Positions 27,053-36,044 of a stretch of 64,000 bases of DNA are shown here, one piece after another. The DNA is taken from the NCBI GenBank assembly GCA_963665455.1, contig OY762279.1:434001-498000 (forward strand). Direction: 5' to 3'. Within the stretch, counting starts at the first letter, position 1, and every line of letters starts with the position of its first letter. Below the pieces are notes generated by a model, which was given only the letters and a program-made list of their open reading frames with translations, had not been told where the DNA came from and searched no databases. Source of the stretch: VXNE01 sp963665455. GTDB lineage: Bacteria > Pseudomonadota > Gammaproteobacteria > Pseudomonadales > Azotimanducaceae. The position numbers and the translations under genes were made by a program.

Positions 27053-28261
27053 GTGACAGCACAGGCACGGGACGCCGCCATCGTCGGCATCCACGAATAC
27101 CCATCCCGCGACGTCGAGGGCAAGGTCGCCCCGATGCACATCAAGGCCCGCTCGGCCGCCGCGGCCCTCGCGAATGCCGGGCTGACCTGGCGCGACGTGG
27201 ATGCCATCTATGACGCGGCGGAGGGCGGCGCGAGCGGCCTCTCCATCGCCGAGTATTTCGGCATCCGGCCGAACGTCATCGACACGACCGCGGTAGGCGG
27301 CAGCTCCTACGAGTTCCACGCGGCCCACGCCCGGCGTGCGATTCGCGAGGGCAAGGCCCGCGTCGCGCTCCTGACCTACGGCTCCACCGCGCACAGCAAC
27401 GTGGCCCGCATCGGCGCGGGCGGGCGCGGCGGCGGCGTGTACCCGGCGGACAACCTCGAATCCTTCGCCGGCATGACGCTCATCGCGAACTACGCCATGT
27501 CCGCCCGGCGGCACATGTTCGAGTACGGCACGAGCAGCGCGCAACTCGCCGAGATCTCCACCGCGACCCGCCATCACGCGATGCGCAATCCCGAGGCCGT
27601 GCAGGCCATGCATGACCTCGAGTTCCTCGACATCCGCGAGACCACCATCGACGACGTGGTGAGCTCACGGATGATCGCCGACCCGCTGCACCTGCTCGAA
27701 TGCTGCATGATCTCGGACGGTGGCGGCGCGGTCGTCATCGCCGCGCCGGACGTGGCCCGGGACTGCGCGAAGCCGCCGGTCTGGATCCTGGGCACCGGCG
27801 AGGCCACCCGCTATCCCGAGATCGGCGGCGACATCACCACCAGCGCGGCGGTGCAGTCGGGACCGATGGCCTTCGGCGAGGCCGGCGTGACCCCGGCCGA
27901 GATCGACATTGCGATGATCTACGATTCCTTCAGCATCACCGTCCTCACGATCCTGGAGGACCTCGGCTTCTGCGCGAAGGGCGAGGGCGGCGCCTGGGTC
28001 GAGGGCGGCCGGCTGCGCTTCGACCGGGACGACGGCCCCGCCCTCAACACCGACGGCGGCGGACTCTCCTCGAACCACCCCGGCATGCGCGGCCTCTTCC
28101 TGCTGATCGAGGCCGCCCGCCAGTTGCGCGGCGAGTCCTGCTCCCAAGTCCCCGGCGCGCGCCTCGCCGTCGCCCACGGCAACGGCGGCATGCTCGGCAG
28201 CCGCCATACGGGGGGCACCATCGTTCTTGCCGGAGAGACCGTCGCAGGAGAAAGTCCATGA
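27053..28261 (+). CDS. thiolase-like protein lacking the usual catalytic cysteines
   Basis: 402 residues with the thiolase fold of the SCP-x/Ltp2 group. The position of the nucleophilic cysteine reads AVGGSSYEFHAAHA, with no Cys. The C-terminal loop reads AHGNGGMLGSRHTGG, again without the usual Cys. This is known for Ltp2-type retro-aldolases and other DUF35-partnered proteins, so classical thiolysis is unlikely. The GTG at 27053 follows GAGGAGG. Its stop overlaps the DUF35 gene by 4 nt, as expected for an obligate pair. It probably acts on an acyl-CoA. Confidence 0.82.
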   Translation: MTAQARDAAIVGIHEYPSRDVEGKVAPMHIKARSAAAALANAGLTWRDVDAIYDAAEGGASGLSIAEYFGIRPNVIDTTAVGGSSYEFHAAHARRAIREGKARVALLTYGSTAHSNVARIGAGGRGGGVYPADNLESFAGMTLIANYAMSARRHMFEYGTSSAQLAEISTATRHHAMRNPEAVQAMHDLEFLDIRETTIDDVVSSRMIADPLHLLECCMISDGGGAVVIAAPDVARDCAKPPVWILGTGEATRYPEIGGDITTSAAVQSGPMAFGEAGVTPAEIDIAMIYDSFSITVLTILEDLGFCAKGEGGAWVEGGRLRFDRDDGPALNTDGGGLSSNHPGMRGLFLLIEAARQLRGESCSQVPGARLAVAHGNGGMLGSRHTGGTIVLAGETVAGESP

Positions 28262-28665
28262 GCGAACCCACGCGACCCCTGCCCCGCGTCGACGAGCCCG
28301 ACACCGCCGACTTCTGGGCCGGCACCCTCGACAAGGAACTCCGCTACCAGCGTTGCGACGACTGCGGGACCGTGATCTGGCACCCGCGCGCGCACTGCAC
28401 CGGCTGCCTCGACGGGCAGCTAACCACCCACGTCGCCTCGGGGCGCGGCACCGTCTACTCCTACAGCATCGTCCGCCAGAGCTACCACCCGTTCTTCCGG
28501 GCGCGGGCGCCGTACGTCGTGGCGTGGGTCGATCTCGAGGAAGGCCCACGGCTGCTCTCGAACGTGGTCGGCGTGGACGTGGACGCGGTCACCTGCGGGA
28601 TGCCGGTCGAGGTGGAGTGGGAGGAGCACGAAACGTGCTCGATCCCTTTGTTCAAGCCGCGTTAG
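28258..28665 (+). CDS. Zn-ribbon OB-fold (DUF35) protein, partner of thiolase-like protein
   Basis: 135 residues. A helical hook is followed by a rubredoxin-like zinc ribbon (CDDCGT...CTGCL, about 33-52) and an OB fold (GRGTVYSYSIVRQ; PYVVAWVDLEEGPRLLSNVVG). DUF35 proteins bind acyl-CoA and form complexes with thiolase-like partners such as Ltp2. The ATG at 28258 overlaps the preceding stop and AGGAG lies upstream. Confidence 0.9.
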   Translation: MSEPTRPLPRVDEPDTADFWAGTLDKELRYQRCDDCGTVIWHPRAHCTGCLDGQLTTHVASGRGTVYSYSIVRQSYHPFFRARAPYVVAWVDLEEGPRLLSNVVGVDVDAVTCGMPVEVEWEEHETCSIPLFKPR

Positions 28666-28720
28666 CGTAGTCTCGGAGGATCGTTGAGCCGAGGCTCTCC
28701 GCCCCATGATACGGGATGGC

Positions 28721-28770
28721 TTGACGCAGGCGAGTTTCCCAACAATACTGTTGCCAACGTATCTGTTGGC
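28721..28770 (+). promoter_or_regulatory. promoter with two palindromic operators for the ATPase operon
   Basis: TTGACG (28721) and AATACT (28744) are separated by 17 bp. CAACA-ATAC-TGTTG (28740-28753) covers the -10, and GCCAAC-GTATCT-GTTGGC (28753-28770) follows directly. Both share CAAC/GTTG half-sites, which suggests a dimeric repressor or self-regulation. AGGAG for the first gene lies just downstream. Confidence 0.6.
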
Positions 28771-28784
28771 AAGAGTCAGGAGTC

Positions 28785-30047
28785 ATGGCGCTAAGGAAAG
28801 CCGGGGCGAACTGGGTGGACGGCGACCGGTTCTTTGATCGGGAACCGGAACTGCAGGCGCTGACCGAGCGCGTTCACGATCAGGTGCATACTTTGCTCAC
28901 GGCGCAGCGCCGGATGGGCAAGACCAGCTTGGCGCGGGAGCTGCTGCGGCGTCTCTCGGCAACGGGCCAGTTCAACACCGTTTTCGTCGATCTCGAAGAC
29001 GCAGGGAATGCTGCGGACGCCATCTCGGAGATGAGCGTGGCGCTTGCCCCGATCCAAGGCGTTTGGACGCGGCTCAGGTCGGGATTTTCGCGTCGCATTC
29101 AGGATGTTGGCGAACGGATCGAGGGCATCGAGCTGCGCGAGTTGAAGGTGAAGCTGCGTGCGGAAGTCGACCCCGGCAGTTGGCGTATCCGAGGGGACGA
29201 GCTCTTTTCCGCCGTGGCGGCTAGTGACCTGCCGTTGGTCATGGTCATCGATGAGCTTCCGATCTTGGTAAGTCGCATGCTGCGCGGCGATGGCGATGGA
29301 ATCACGCCAGTGGGCAAGTCGGCGGTCGACGACTTCCTCAGTTGGCTACGCAAAGTCGGTCAGACCCATCGCGGCGAAGTGCGCTTCATCCTGTCGGGTA
29401 GCGTCGGACTGGAGCCGATTCTCCAGCGGGCCGGCTTGTCGGCCCATGTCAACATCTTCTCGCCCTATGAACTGAAGGCGTGGAGCGAACAGACCGCCGT
29501 CGAGTGTCTGAACGAGTTGGCCGAAACCTACGGGCTGCAAGTGCCGGATGTGGTTTGGCGAGAGGCTTGCAGCCGGATGCGATCCTGCGTGCCGCATCAC
29601 GTCCAGCAGTTCTTCAGCCTACTGCATGAGCGTCTCGGCTGGATGGGCAAGACGGAGGCCGAAACCGAAGACGGTCGCCGCGTCTACGAGGAAGACCTGC
29701 TTGGGGTGCCGGGGCAGGCACATCTGGAGCACTACGAGACGCGGTTGCGGCTGGTGCTCGGCGAGGACGAATATCGGACGGCCTTGGAGTTGTTGACGGA
29801 GGCGGCGTCAAGCGCGGGACGGTTGTCGCACGCCATGGTGTCCCTGTATCTCCAATCTCCACCAAAAGCGACTGGACCGGCTTCGGCTTCCGTGGAGCAA
29901 GTGCTCCACCTGCTACAGCACGATGGCTATTTCACGAGCGATGGCGATGCAGGGTACCGTTTCACGTCTGGATTGCTCGAGGAGTGGTGGCGGGCGCGAC
30001 ATGCCCGGCACTTCGTCCCCATCGCGAAACGCCGGGCGCAGCGATGA
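28785..30047 (+). CDS. STAND/archaeal-type ATPase, first of a coupled pair
   Basis: 420 residues. An N-terminal DRFFDREPELQALTERV entry is typical of archaeal-ATPase-like AAA proteins. The Walker A reads AQRRMGKTSLAR (about 39-50) and Walker B LVMVIDELPILV (about 152-163), with a sensor LSGSVGLEPIL. A winged-helix region and an arginine-rich tail follow. No effector domain is recognised. The stop overlaps the next ATPase start by 4 nt, and the operon has its own promoter. Similar ATPases occur as DNA-linked or defence regulators; the function here is unknown. Confidence 0.75.
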   Translation: MALRKAGANWVDGDRFFDREPELQALTERVHDQVHTLLTAQRRMGKTSLARELLRRLSATGQFNTVFVDLEDAGNAADAISEMSVALAPIQGVWTRLRSGFSRRIQDVGERIEGIELRELKVKLRAEVDPGSWRIRGDELFSAVAASDLPLVMVIDELPILVSRMLRGDGDGITPVGKSAVDDFLSWLRKVGQTHRGEVRFILSGSVGLEPILQRAGLSAHVNIFSPYELKAWSEQTAVECLNELAETYGLQVPDVVWREACSRMRSCVPHHVQQFFSLLHERLGWMGKTEAETEDGRRVYEEDLLGVPGQAHLEHYETRLRLVLGEDEYRTALELLTEAASSAGRLSHAMVSLYLQSPPKATGPASASVEQVLHLLQHDGYFTSDGDAGYRFTSGLLEEWWRARHARHFVPIAKRRAQR

Positions 30048-32380
30048 CCGCCGTCGTGCGGAAGTACAACCCGGGCTTCGCCAGCGACGAGGAACTCGTC
30101 CAGTCGTTCTGCGCCCGTAAGGCGGAGCTCGAGTCCGTGGTCCAGACCCTGCGCGAGTGCACGGAGAACTCCAATCCCCATCTCCTCGTCATCGGTCCGC
30201 GGGGCAGCGGCAAGACGACGCTCCTCCTGCGCGCGGTGGCGGAGGTTCGGCGCGACGAGGAGTTGTCGTCCCGCCTTCTCCCGGTCGTTTTCCCCGAGGA
30301 GAGCTACCGCGTGTCCACCTGCGGCGAGTTCTGGTTGGAGTGCCTCGCGCACTTGGCCGATGAGGCGCCGGCGGATCAGGACGGACCGGACCTACGCCGG
30401 AGCTGGGAGGAGCTACGCACCGAGCGGGACGACCGGACACTGGAGCATCGCTGCTTAGCCGCAGTGCTGGGTTTCGCGACACGGGTCGGCAAGCGGTTGG
30501 TCCTAGTGGTCGAGAACCTCAACATGCTGTTCGCCGACATGGCCGACGCCGATGCGGGATGGCGTCTCCGTCACACCCTCCAAACGGAACCGCGCATCAT
30601 GCTGCTCGCGAGCGCCACGAGCCGGTTCGATCAGATCGACAACCCGGACCAAGCACTATACGAACAATTCGCGGTGCGGACGTTGCGGCCCCTGGGAACC
30701 GAAGAGTGCGCCGGGCTCTGGGAGACGGTCACCGGCACCCCGCCCGAGTCGAACGCTATCCGGCCGTTGGAGATCCTGACTGGCGGCAGCCCGCGCCTGC
30801 TGGCCATCGTGGCCCGTTTCGGTGCCGGGCTCTCCTTCCGGGAGTTGATGGACGACTTGCTCAACTTGGTGGACGAGCACACCGAGTACTTTAAGAGCCA
30901 TCTCGAGGCCTTCCCCGCGCAGGAGCGCCGGGTCTATCTCGCGCTCGCGGAACTGTGGCGGCCGGCCACGACTCGAGAGATCGCCGACGGCGCCCGCATC
31001 GACACCAACAAATGCAGCGCGTTTCTGAAGCGGCTTGTGGATCGGGGCGTGGTCGCGGTGTCCGGTGGTACGTCCCGCCGCAAGCGCTACTACCTCACGG
31101 AGCGCATGTACAACATCTACTACTTGCTGCGGTCTCGACGGGGGAAGGACGCCGTCGTGGAGGCGCTGATCCAGTTCATGGCCGCCTTTTATTCCCCACG
31201 GACGCTGTGGGACGTCGCCGAACGACTGCGTGCAGAGACTAGCCGGAGGGGGTTTGATCCAGTGCTCCGTATGTGCGCACTCGACCGGTTGCTTGAGCTG
31301 CCGGAGTTAGACGGACCGATAGTTGCCGAGTCGCTCAAAGGAGTCGCCGCGATGTTGAACCTAGGGATTCCCGTTTTGGCGATTGACGGGTGTGATCGCG
31401 TCCTTGCGCGGATCGGCTCGCGGGCAACCGAGGCTCTCGGAATGCGCAAAGCGTTTGCGCTGCAGTTGAAAGCCGACGCACTGGGGGCACTAGGGAAGTG
31501 GGATGAGGCGTTGGCCACTTGTGATGAAGCAGTGGACGGCCTGCGGGCCGCTAAGTCACCTGAGCTTATGAGTGCGCTGATTCACAAGAGCATGCTATTG
31601 ACCGCGATGGGACGGACGGACGAGTCTCTGGTCGCTTGCCACGAGGCGGTGCGAAACACCCATTTGGTAGCTCCGGCTGCGGCCCGCGTGATACAGGGCG
31701 TCGCACTTGCTGCCGAGGCGCTGGCCTTGGCAAGAGCCGGCCGAACGGCCGAAGCGCTCAATGCATGCGAGAACTCAAGGCCCTGCCTAGAAGACGGCGG
31801 CGCGACATACCTAGCGGGACTGACCTTGGTTCACGGGATACTGCTTGCGGATGTAGGGCGGGAAGGGGAGGCGCATGAGCGGCTGGTGGACGCTCTGGAG
31901 CGGCTAGCGTATGAGACGTCCAGGGACGTGAGGGAGGCCACGGCGCTTGGGCTCTATGCCCTGGGGCTGCTGGAATTGCGACGTGGTCGCGCCGCCGAGG
32001 CCAAGGAGTTCGCGACGATGGCCGCAGGGCTCTGCGAAGGCCTACGGGCCCTACGACCGGCATTGCTGTTGGCTGCGGCTAGGGCGCAGCTGGGCGATCC
32101 GAGTTACAGTGGAATGGCAGCCGTGGCGGAGGATCTTCCTGAACCGAGTGAAGTGTCCGGCGACGTGCTTGAGTTGTTGTGGCGGCTGGCTCCCGACGTT
32201 GGGCGGGACGCGATGATTGACCTGATCGAGAGGTCTGGCTCCGCAGACCTCCTGCTCCCCATCACCACAGCCCTCCACCAAGAACTCGGCCACGAGACGC
32301 ACGTCGCAAAGGAAGTCGACGAAGTCGCCCAAGACGTCCGCCGCTCCTTGGATTCCTACCGACTGGCAAACCACTCCTGA
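30044..32380 (+). CDS. large STAND-like ATPase with winged helix and TPR-like region
   Basis: 778 residues. P-loop GPRGSGKTTLLLRA (about 50-63), Walker B-like LVLVVENLNMLF (about 151-162), a winged helix (about 308-370, with TTREIADGARIDTNKCSAFLKRLVDRGVV), then about 370 residues of helical TPR-like repeats (LGALGKWDEALATCDEAV; TAMGRTDESLVACHEAV). This resembles NLR/STAND sensors, in which the repeats would sense a trigger. The start codon overlaps the preceding ATPase gene. The C-terminal third looks less GC-rich than its surroundings, hinting at transfer. The 3' end overlaps the convergent gene by 25 bp. Confidence 0.78.
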   Translation: MTAVVRKYNPGFASDEELVQSFCARKAELESVVQTLRECTENSNPHLLVIGPRGSGKTTLLLRAVAEVRRDEELSSRLLPVVFPEESYRVSTCGEFWLECLAHLADEAPADQDGPDLRRSWEELRTERDDRTLEHRCLAAVLGFATRVGKRLVLVVENLNMLFADMADADAGWRLRHTLQTEPRIMLLASATSRFDQIDNPDQALYEQFAVRTLRPLGTEECAGLWETVTGTPPESNAIRPLEILTGGSPRLLAIVARFGAGLSFRELMDDLLNLVDEHTEYFKSHLEAFPAQERRVYLALAELWRPATTREIADGARIDTNKCSAFLKRLVDRGVVAVSGGTSRRKRYYLTERMYNIYYLLRSRRGKDAVVEALIQFMAAFYSPRTLWDVAERLRAETSRRGFDPVLRMCALDRLLELPELDGPIVAESLKGVAAMLNLGIPVLAIDGCDRVLARIGSRATEALGMRKAFALQLKADALGALGKWDEALATCDEAVDGLRAAKSPELMSALIHKSMLLTAMGRTDESLVACHEAVRNTHLVAPAAARVIQGVALAAEALALARAGRTAEALNACENSRPCLEDGGATYLAGLTLVHGILLADVGREGEAHERLVDALERLAYETSRDVREATALGLYALGLLELRRGRAAEAKEFATMAAGLCEGLRALRPALLLAAARAQLGDPSYSGMAAVAEDLPEPSEVSGDVLELLWRLAPDVGRDAMIDLIERSGSADLLLPITTALHQELGHETHVAKEVDEVAQDVRRSLDSYRLANHS

Positions 32381-32973
32381 AGAGTAGCTCGTAGCCGGCC
32401 GAAGGCACGATCCGCGCAATGTCGGGTACTGGCGCGCTCAGCGATCTGCCGGTAGATCGAGGATGATCGAGGCACTCTGGCCTCTCTTGCCGCCCACTCG
32501 ACGGCGGCCTTGGGATCAGGAGGTTTCGGCGCACCCGGCGGCCAAAGCCCTCGCGCTTGGAGCGCCTGACGCAGGGGTGGCTGGCGTCCTTGCCAACCCA
32601 GTGCGGCATCGACATGGGGAGACGGGTTCCATACCCAAGACTCCAACTCTGGTTGGATCACAATGGGCACCGTCCACGGCGCGAGGCCCAGCGGTTTCAG
32701 ACGGGCTTCCATTTGTTGTTCCAGCGCACGCGCCGAGTCCGCAGGCACGCCTTCCCAAGCGTAGTCGAGCACCACGAGCCCGTGCTCTGCCTCGGACCTG
32801 AACCCAACCAGCAGGTCTTCCGGGCTGTAGTAGCAGCCTGGGTCGCGGTTCGGATGCACGAGCACTTCGGCGGCGATCTCGCGGATGCCCAGTGATTGCG
32901 GACGCGAGAGCAGTTCCGACACCGCCGCCTCCATGTTCTTGTCGGCGACGAGGCAGATCAGGTCGAGATTCAC
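32356..32973 (-). CDS. MAD4-like small protein, partner of AAA ATPase
   Basis: 205 residues of unknown fold beginning MNLDLICLVADKNMEAAVSELLSR, with VHPNRDPGCYYSPEDLLVGF and an LVVLDYAWEG strand. The opening VADKNM and DPGC motifs remind me of the MAD4 component of methylation-associated defence systems and of DUF4276-like proteins; this is recall, not a search. A Toprim-like nuclease is possible, since acidic residues sit at strand ends, but is not proven. It overlaps the upstream ATPase gene by 4 nt, indicating a two-gene unit. Confidence 0.6.
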   Translation of the reverse strand: MNLDLICLVADKNMEAAVSELLSRPQSLGIREIAAEVLVHPNRDPGCYYSPEDLLVGFRSEAEHGLVVLDYAWEGVPADSARALEQQMEARLKPLGLAPWTVPIVIQPELESWVWNPSPHVDAALGWQGRQPPLRQALQARGLWPPGAPKPPDPKAAVEWAAREARVPRSSSIYRQIAERASTRHCADRAFGRLRATLQEWFASR

Positions 32974-34256
32974 AGAACGCCACTGGCCATCAAGGTCCCG
33001 AGATCGGTGCTGCCCTGCCAGTTCTTGAGCCGGGGATGCTCATCACCCGGGACCACGGTGGTGCCTGCTTCCGGCGTCCATCCGAAGCAGAGTACGTCCC
33101 GTGGCTCCACCATTGCTGCGATCAGGGGAGAGTGTGTAGCCAGGAGAATCTGACGGTCGTACGTGGAGGAAAGCGATTGGATCACCGTTTCCAGGGCCTT
33201 GGGATGTATGCCGTTCTCCGGTTCCTCGATGACGCATGGCCCCGACGTTGACGGTGCGTACGCGAGACTGGTCAGTGCCAACAAGCGCAGCGTCCCTTCG
33301 GACACGAGCCACGAAGGTGCCTCCAAGCCGTTGCGGTACTTGACCACCGCGTAACGGTGGTGATCCTCGGGCCGTTCGTGCGTTCGTACGTCCGCGATTT
33401 CTGGCAATGCCTCCCGAACGTGCTGGATCCACTGCTCGTAACGGTTCGCTTCCTCGTGCTTGAAATGGTGCAGGAAGTTCGCGAGATTGCCACCGTCGCG
33501 GCCCAACCCCACCACGGTGCTTGGGGGACTCGGGTCGCGGAGCGCTTGGCCGGACAAACACACGCGCTGCAAGGGTGCGAGCAGTTGGCACAACCAAGTG
33601 AGAATGGGAAAGCCGCAGTCCGGTCCGTACTCGGGCAACCATGCCCGTTTGCCTTCGCCCGAGCGGCGTCGAACGGAATGGGGGGGCTTGTGGCGATCTC
33701 CGGGGTATTCGATGCGGTGCATCGATCGGGTAGCGTCCGGCCCGGCGGACATCGCGAATGACCAGCCCCGCGGGCCGGGGTCGTCGCTGACGGCTAGACG
33801 TTCGTCCGGGATTGGCAGGCATAGATCTTCGGCGGCGGCCTCCTCCCCTAGTAGCACGGTCTCGACGGTGACTCGGGGTGGCCCACCGACGTCAATCACG
33901 ACCTCGTAGCGGCACGCACTATAGCGGTGCCCCGGAATCCCATCGCGGAGTTCCTCTGGGATGCTTGCCTCAAGGGCCAACTCGAACCGCTCGCCGCCTC
34001 GCATCCAAGTAAGATGCTGGGGGTCCGGAGCCCGCATCGGCACGTCCAGGCGATGATCGCCATAGATCGCGCCCTCAACAGAAGTCTGCTGTAGATCGCA
34101 CAGAAACCCGAGGGCGTCTGCCAGGGTGGACTTGCCGCTGCCATTCGGCCCGAGAAGCACCTGAAAGGGCCGCAAACGCTGGGACACGTGGCGCAGGCTC
34201 CGATAGTGGAACGCCTCGATTCGGGAAATCGAGCCTGGGATGAAAGACTCATCCAC
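32970..34256 (-). CDS. AAA (ABC/OLD-like) ATPase, MAD3/AriA-like
   Basis: 428 residues of the AAA_21/OLD-type ABC ATPase class. Walker A VLLGPNGSGKSTLADALG (about 33-50), a signature-like SEGTLRLLALTSLAY (about 324-338), Walker B CVIEEPENGIHP and the H-loop LLATHSPL. Such ATPases pair with a small nuclease in anti-phage modules (for example AriA with AriB in PARIS, or MAD3 with MAD4). The 205-residue partner is encoded downstream with a 4-nt overlap. The start is GTG 34256 with a weak ribosome site. No methyltransferase is nearby, so a complete MADS is not present. Confidence 0.75.
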   Translation of the reverse strand: MDESFIPGSISRIEAFHYRSLRHVSQRLRPFQVLLGPNGSGKSTLADALGFLCDLQQTSVEGAIYGDHRLDVPMRAPDPQHLTWMRGGERFELALEASIPEELRDGIPGHRYSACRYEVVIDVGGPPRVTVETVLLGEEAAAEDLCLPIPDERLAVSDDPGPRGWSFAMSAGPDATRSMHRIEYPGDRHKPPHSVRRRSGEGKRAWLPEYGPDCGFPILTWLCQLLAPLQRVCLSGQALRDPSPPSTVVGLGRDGGNLANFLHHFKHEEANRYEQWIQHVREALPEIADVRTHERPEDHHRYAVVKYRNGLEAPSWLVSEGTLRLLALTSLAYAPSTSGPCVIEEPENGIHPKALETVIQSLSSTYDRQILLATHSPLIAAMVEPRDVLCFGWTPEAGTTVVPGDEHPRLKNWQGSTDLGTLMASGVL

Positions 34257-34324
34257 GACGAGGTCGACGCTTGGTACGGAACATCACGGCAACGTACCAC
34301 ATCGCGTGACAGCCGTTGCCCCCC

Positions 34325-34954
34325 TCACCCCTTCAACGAAACCGCCTCGAACTCCTCTCCCCTAAGCGCCTCGACCAACTCCGCCTCCGTCTCCACCCGC
34401 CCCGGAAACCGCGTCGCGCAGCGGCCGATGTGGCTGACGATGTGGGCGTCGCTGCCGCCGATGCCGAGGTAGTCGAGATCCCGGGCCATCCGTTGGGCGA
34501 CGGCGTCCTCGTCGCCGCGGCTGCCGCCGTTGTAGACCTCCACGATGCGCACCCCCGGTGGGACGCCGAGTTCGCCGATGTGGGCGCTCATGCCGACGCG
34601 GCGGCGGCCGGGATGGCAGGGCACGGCCACCGCCCCGTGCGCGTCGCAGGCGGCGAGCACGTCGGCGAGGGGTAGGCCGATGGCGCCGAAGTCGAAGGCG
34701 TCCGTCAGGGCCGGGGTGACGCCGAACACCAGCACGTGCCCGTACTCGGTTTCCACCTCGCTGCCCTTCAGGATTACCTGGCCGAACTCCTCGGCGAGGG
34801 GCGCGTAGTCGGACTCGAAGTCGAATTGGCGATGCTCGGTGAGTACGAACCCGTCGATGCCGACGTCGCGGGAGCGAATCCACTGGCAGTAGTTGCGCAC
34901 CTTTGCGCGACCGTCGTCGGACTTGATCGAGTGTGTGTGCAGATCGAGGATCAC
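34325..34954 (-). CDS. PHP-domain metal-dependent hydrolase
   Basis: 209 residues. The PHP phosphoesterase motif DLHTHSIKSDDGRA opens the protein; later metal ligands are VLTEHRQF, GSEVETEYGHVLVFG, VPCHPGRRR and GGSDAH. Such proteins hydrolyse small phosphoesters or nucleotides (for example RNase AM-like enzymes). The start is GTG 34954, overlapping the coaE stop by 4 nt, so the two are co-transcribed. Confidence 0.85.
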   Translation of the reverse strand: MILDLHTHSIKSDDGRAKVRNYCQWIRSRDVGIDGFVLTEHRQFDFESDYAPLAEEFGQVILKGSEVETEYGHVLVFGVTPALTDAFDFGAIGLPLADVLAACDAHGAVAVPCHPGRRRVGMSAHIGELGVPPGVRIVEVYNGGSRGDEDAVAQRMARDLDYLGIGGSDAHIVSHIGRCATRFPGRVETEAELVEALRGEEFEAVSLKG

Positions 34955-35583
34955 GACGCCTGCTCCCTCCGCGCAACCTTGCCTCCCCCGACGCGCGCCC
35001 ACTCGGCATCCAGTTGCGCAATCATTTCGGCTTCGGATCCCGAGTTGTGCACCACGGCGGTCGCGTGGGCCATCCGTTCCTCGTTGGAGAGCTGGGCGTC
35101 GATGCGGCTCTGCACGGCTGCGGCATCCAAGCCGTCCCGCGCCATCGCCCGCGCCACCGCGGTATCCCGGTCCGCGACGACCACCCAAGTCTCGTCGAGC
35201 CCGTTCTGCCACCCGGCCTCGAGCAGCACCGCCGCCTCCAGCACGACGATCGCGTCGGGATCGTCGGCCTGGGCCGATGCAATGTCCTCCTGCGCGAGGC
35301 GGCGGATCTCGGGCCAGACGATGTCCGTCAGGCGCTTCAGTTGCGCCGGATCGCCGAACACCTTGCCGCCCAGGGCGCGGCGGTCGATGGTGCCGTCGTC
35401 GGCCCGGACGTCCGGGCCGAAGGTCTCGATCACCGCTCGGTGCGCGTCGGTCCCCGGCTCGTAGGCGCGGTGCCCGAGTTGGTCCGCGTCGATGACGTGG
35501 GCGCCTAGGGAGGCGAGATGGCGGGCGGCGGTGGATTTGCCGGACGCGATGCCGCCGGTGAGGCCGATGATCAAGGGGCGCAC
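34951..35583 (-). CDS. coaE: dephospho-CoA kinase
   Basis: 210 residues, the normal CoaE length. The P-loop GLTGGIASGKST (about 7-18) is followed by VIDADQLGHRAYEPG and the lid/CoA region (HPEIR-like VWPEIRRLA). It carries out the last step of coenzyme A synthesis, phosphorylating dephospho-CoA with ATP. It is often next to pilD in gammaproteobacteria, but here it is coupled to a PHP hydrolase. Confidence 0.95.
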   Translation of the reverse strand: MRPLIIGLTGGIASGKSTAARHLASLGAHVIDADQLGHRAYEPGTDAHRAVIETFGPDVRADDGTIDRRALGGKVFGDPAQLKRLTDIVWPEIRRLAQEDIASAQADDPDAIVVLEAAVLLEAGWQNGLDETWVVVADRDTAVARAMARDGLDAAAVQSRIDAQLSNEERMAHATAVVHNSGSEAEMIAQLDAEWARVGGGKVARREQAS

Positions 35584-35623
35584 TCTCGGAAAAGCGGGGC
35601 ATGTTAGCGGTTACAATGCGGGA

Positions 35624-35968
35624 GTGGAACGGTCGAAGCCGGCGGAGCGGTTCGAGATCGTGTTCGTACACCCGGACGGCCGCCGGGAGACGCACCCCGT
35701 CGCGCGGGGTGAGACCGTGATGGACTGCGCCCTCGACAACGGCGTGCCGGGCATCGTCGCCCAGTGCGGCGGCGGTTGCACCTGCTCCACCTGCCACTGC
35801 TACGTCGACGAGCCGTGGCTGGCGCGGCTGCCGCAGATGATCGACGACGAACGCGCGCTCCTGGAATACGTGTGGGAGTGGCGGCACGACAGCCGACTGT
35901 CGTGCCAGATCTTCATGAACGGCGCCCTCGACGGCATCGTGGTGCGGCTGCCGGAGCGGCAGCAGTAG
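35624..35968 (+). CDS. 2Fe-2S ferredoxin (adrenodoxin/ISC type)
   Basis: 114 residues. The [2Fe-2S] motif C-x5-C-x2-C is seen in CGGGCTCSTC (about 46-55), with the fourth cysteine in RLSCQIFM, the vertebrate-type spacing. It is probably an electron donor to a P450 or Fe-S assembly. It is divergent from coaE. The start GTG at 35624 keeps a normal N terminus; TACAAT lies 7-12 bp upstream, so the leader would be very short or absent, or the true start is different. Confidence 0.85.
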   Translation: MERSKPAERFEIVFVHPDGRRETHPVARGETVMDCALDNGVPGIVAQCGGGCTCSTCHCYVDEPWLARLPQMIDDERALLEYVWEWRHDSRLSCQIFMNGALDGIVVRLPERQQ

Positions 35969-36044
35969 CCGAACCCACCCGCCCCGGCACGCAACCCGAT
36001 CGACGAACCGGCAACGAACGAGACAGGACAAGGAGGAACGCACG

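Noticed and set aside
32356..34256. Complete methylation-associated defence system
   Set aside because: Only two genes resemble MAD3/MAD4; no methyltransferase, specificity subunit or kinase is adjacent.
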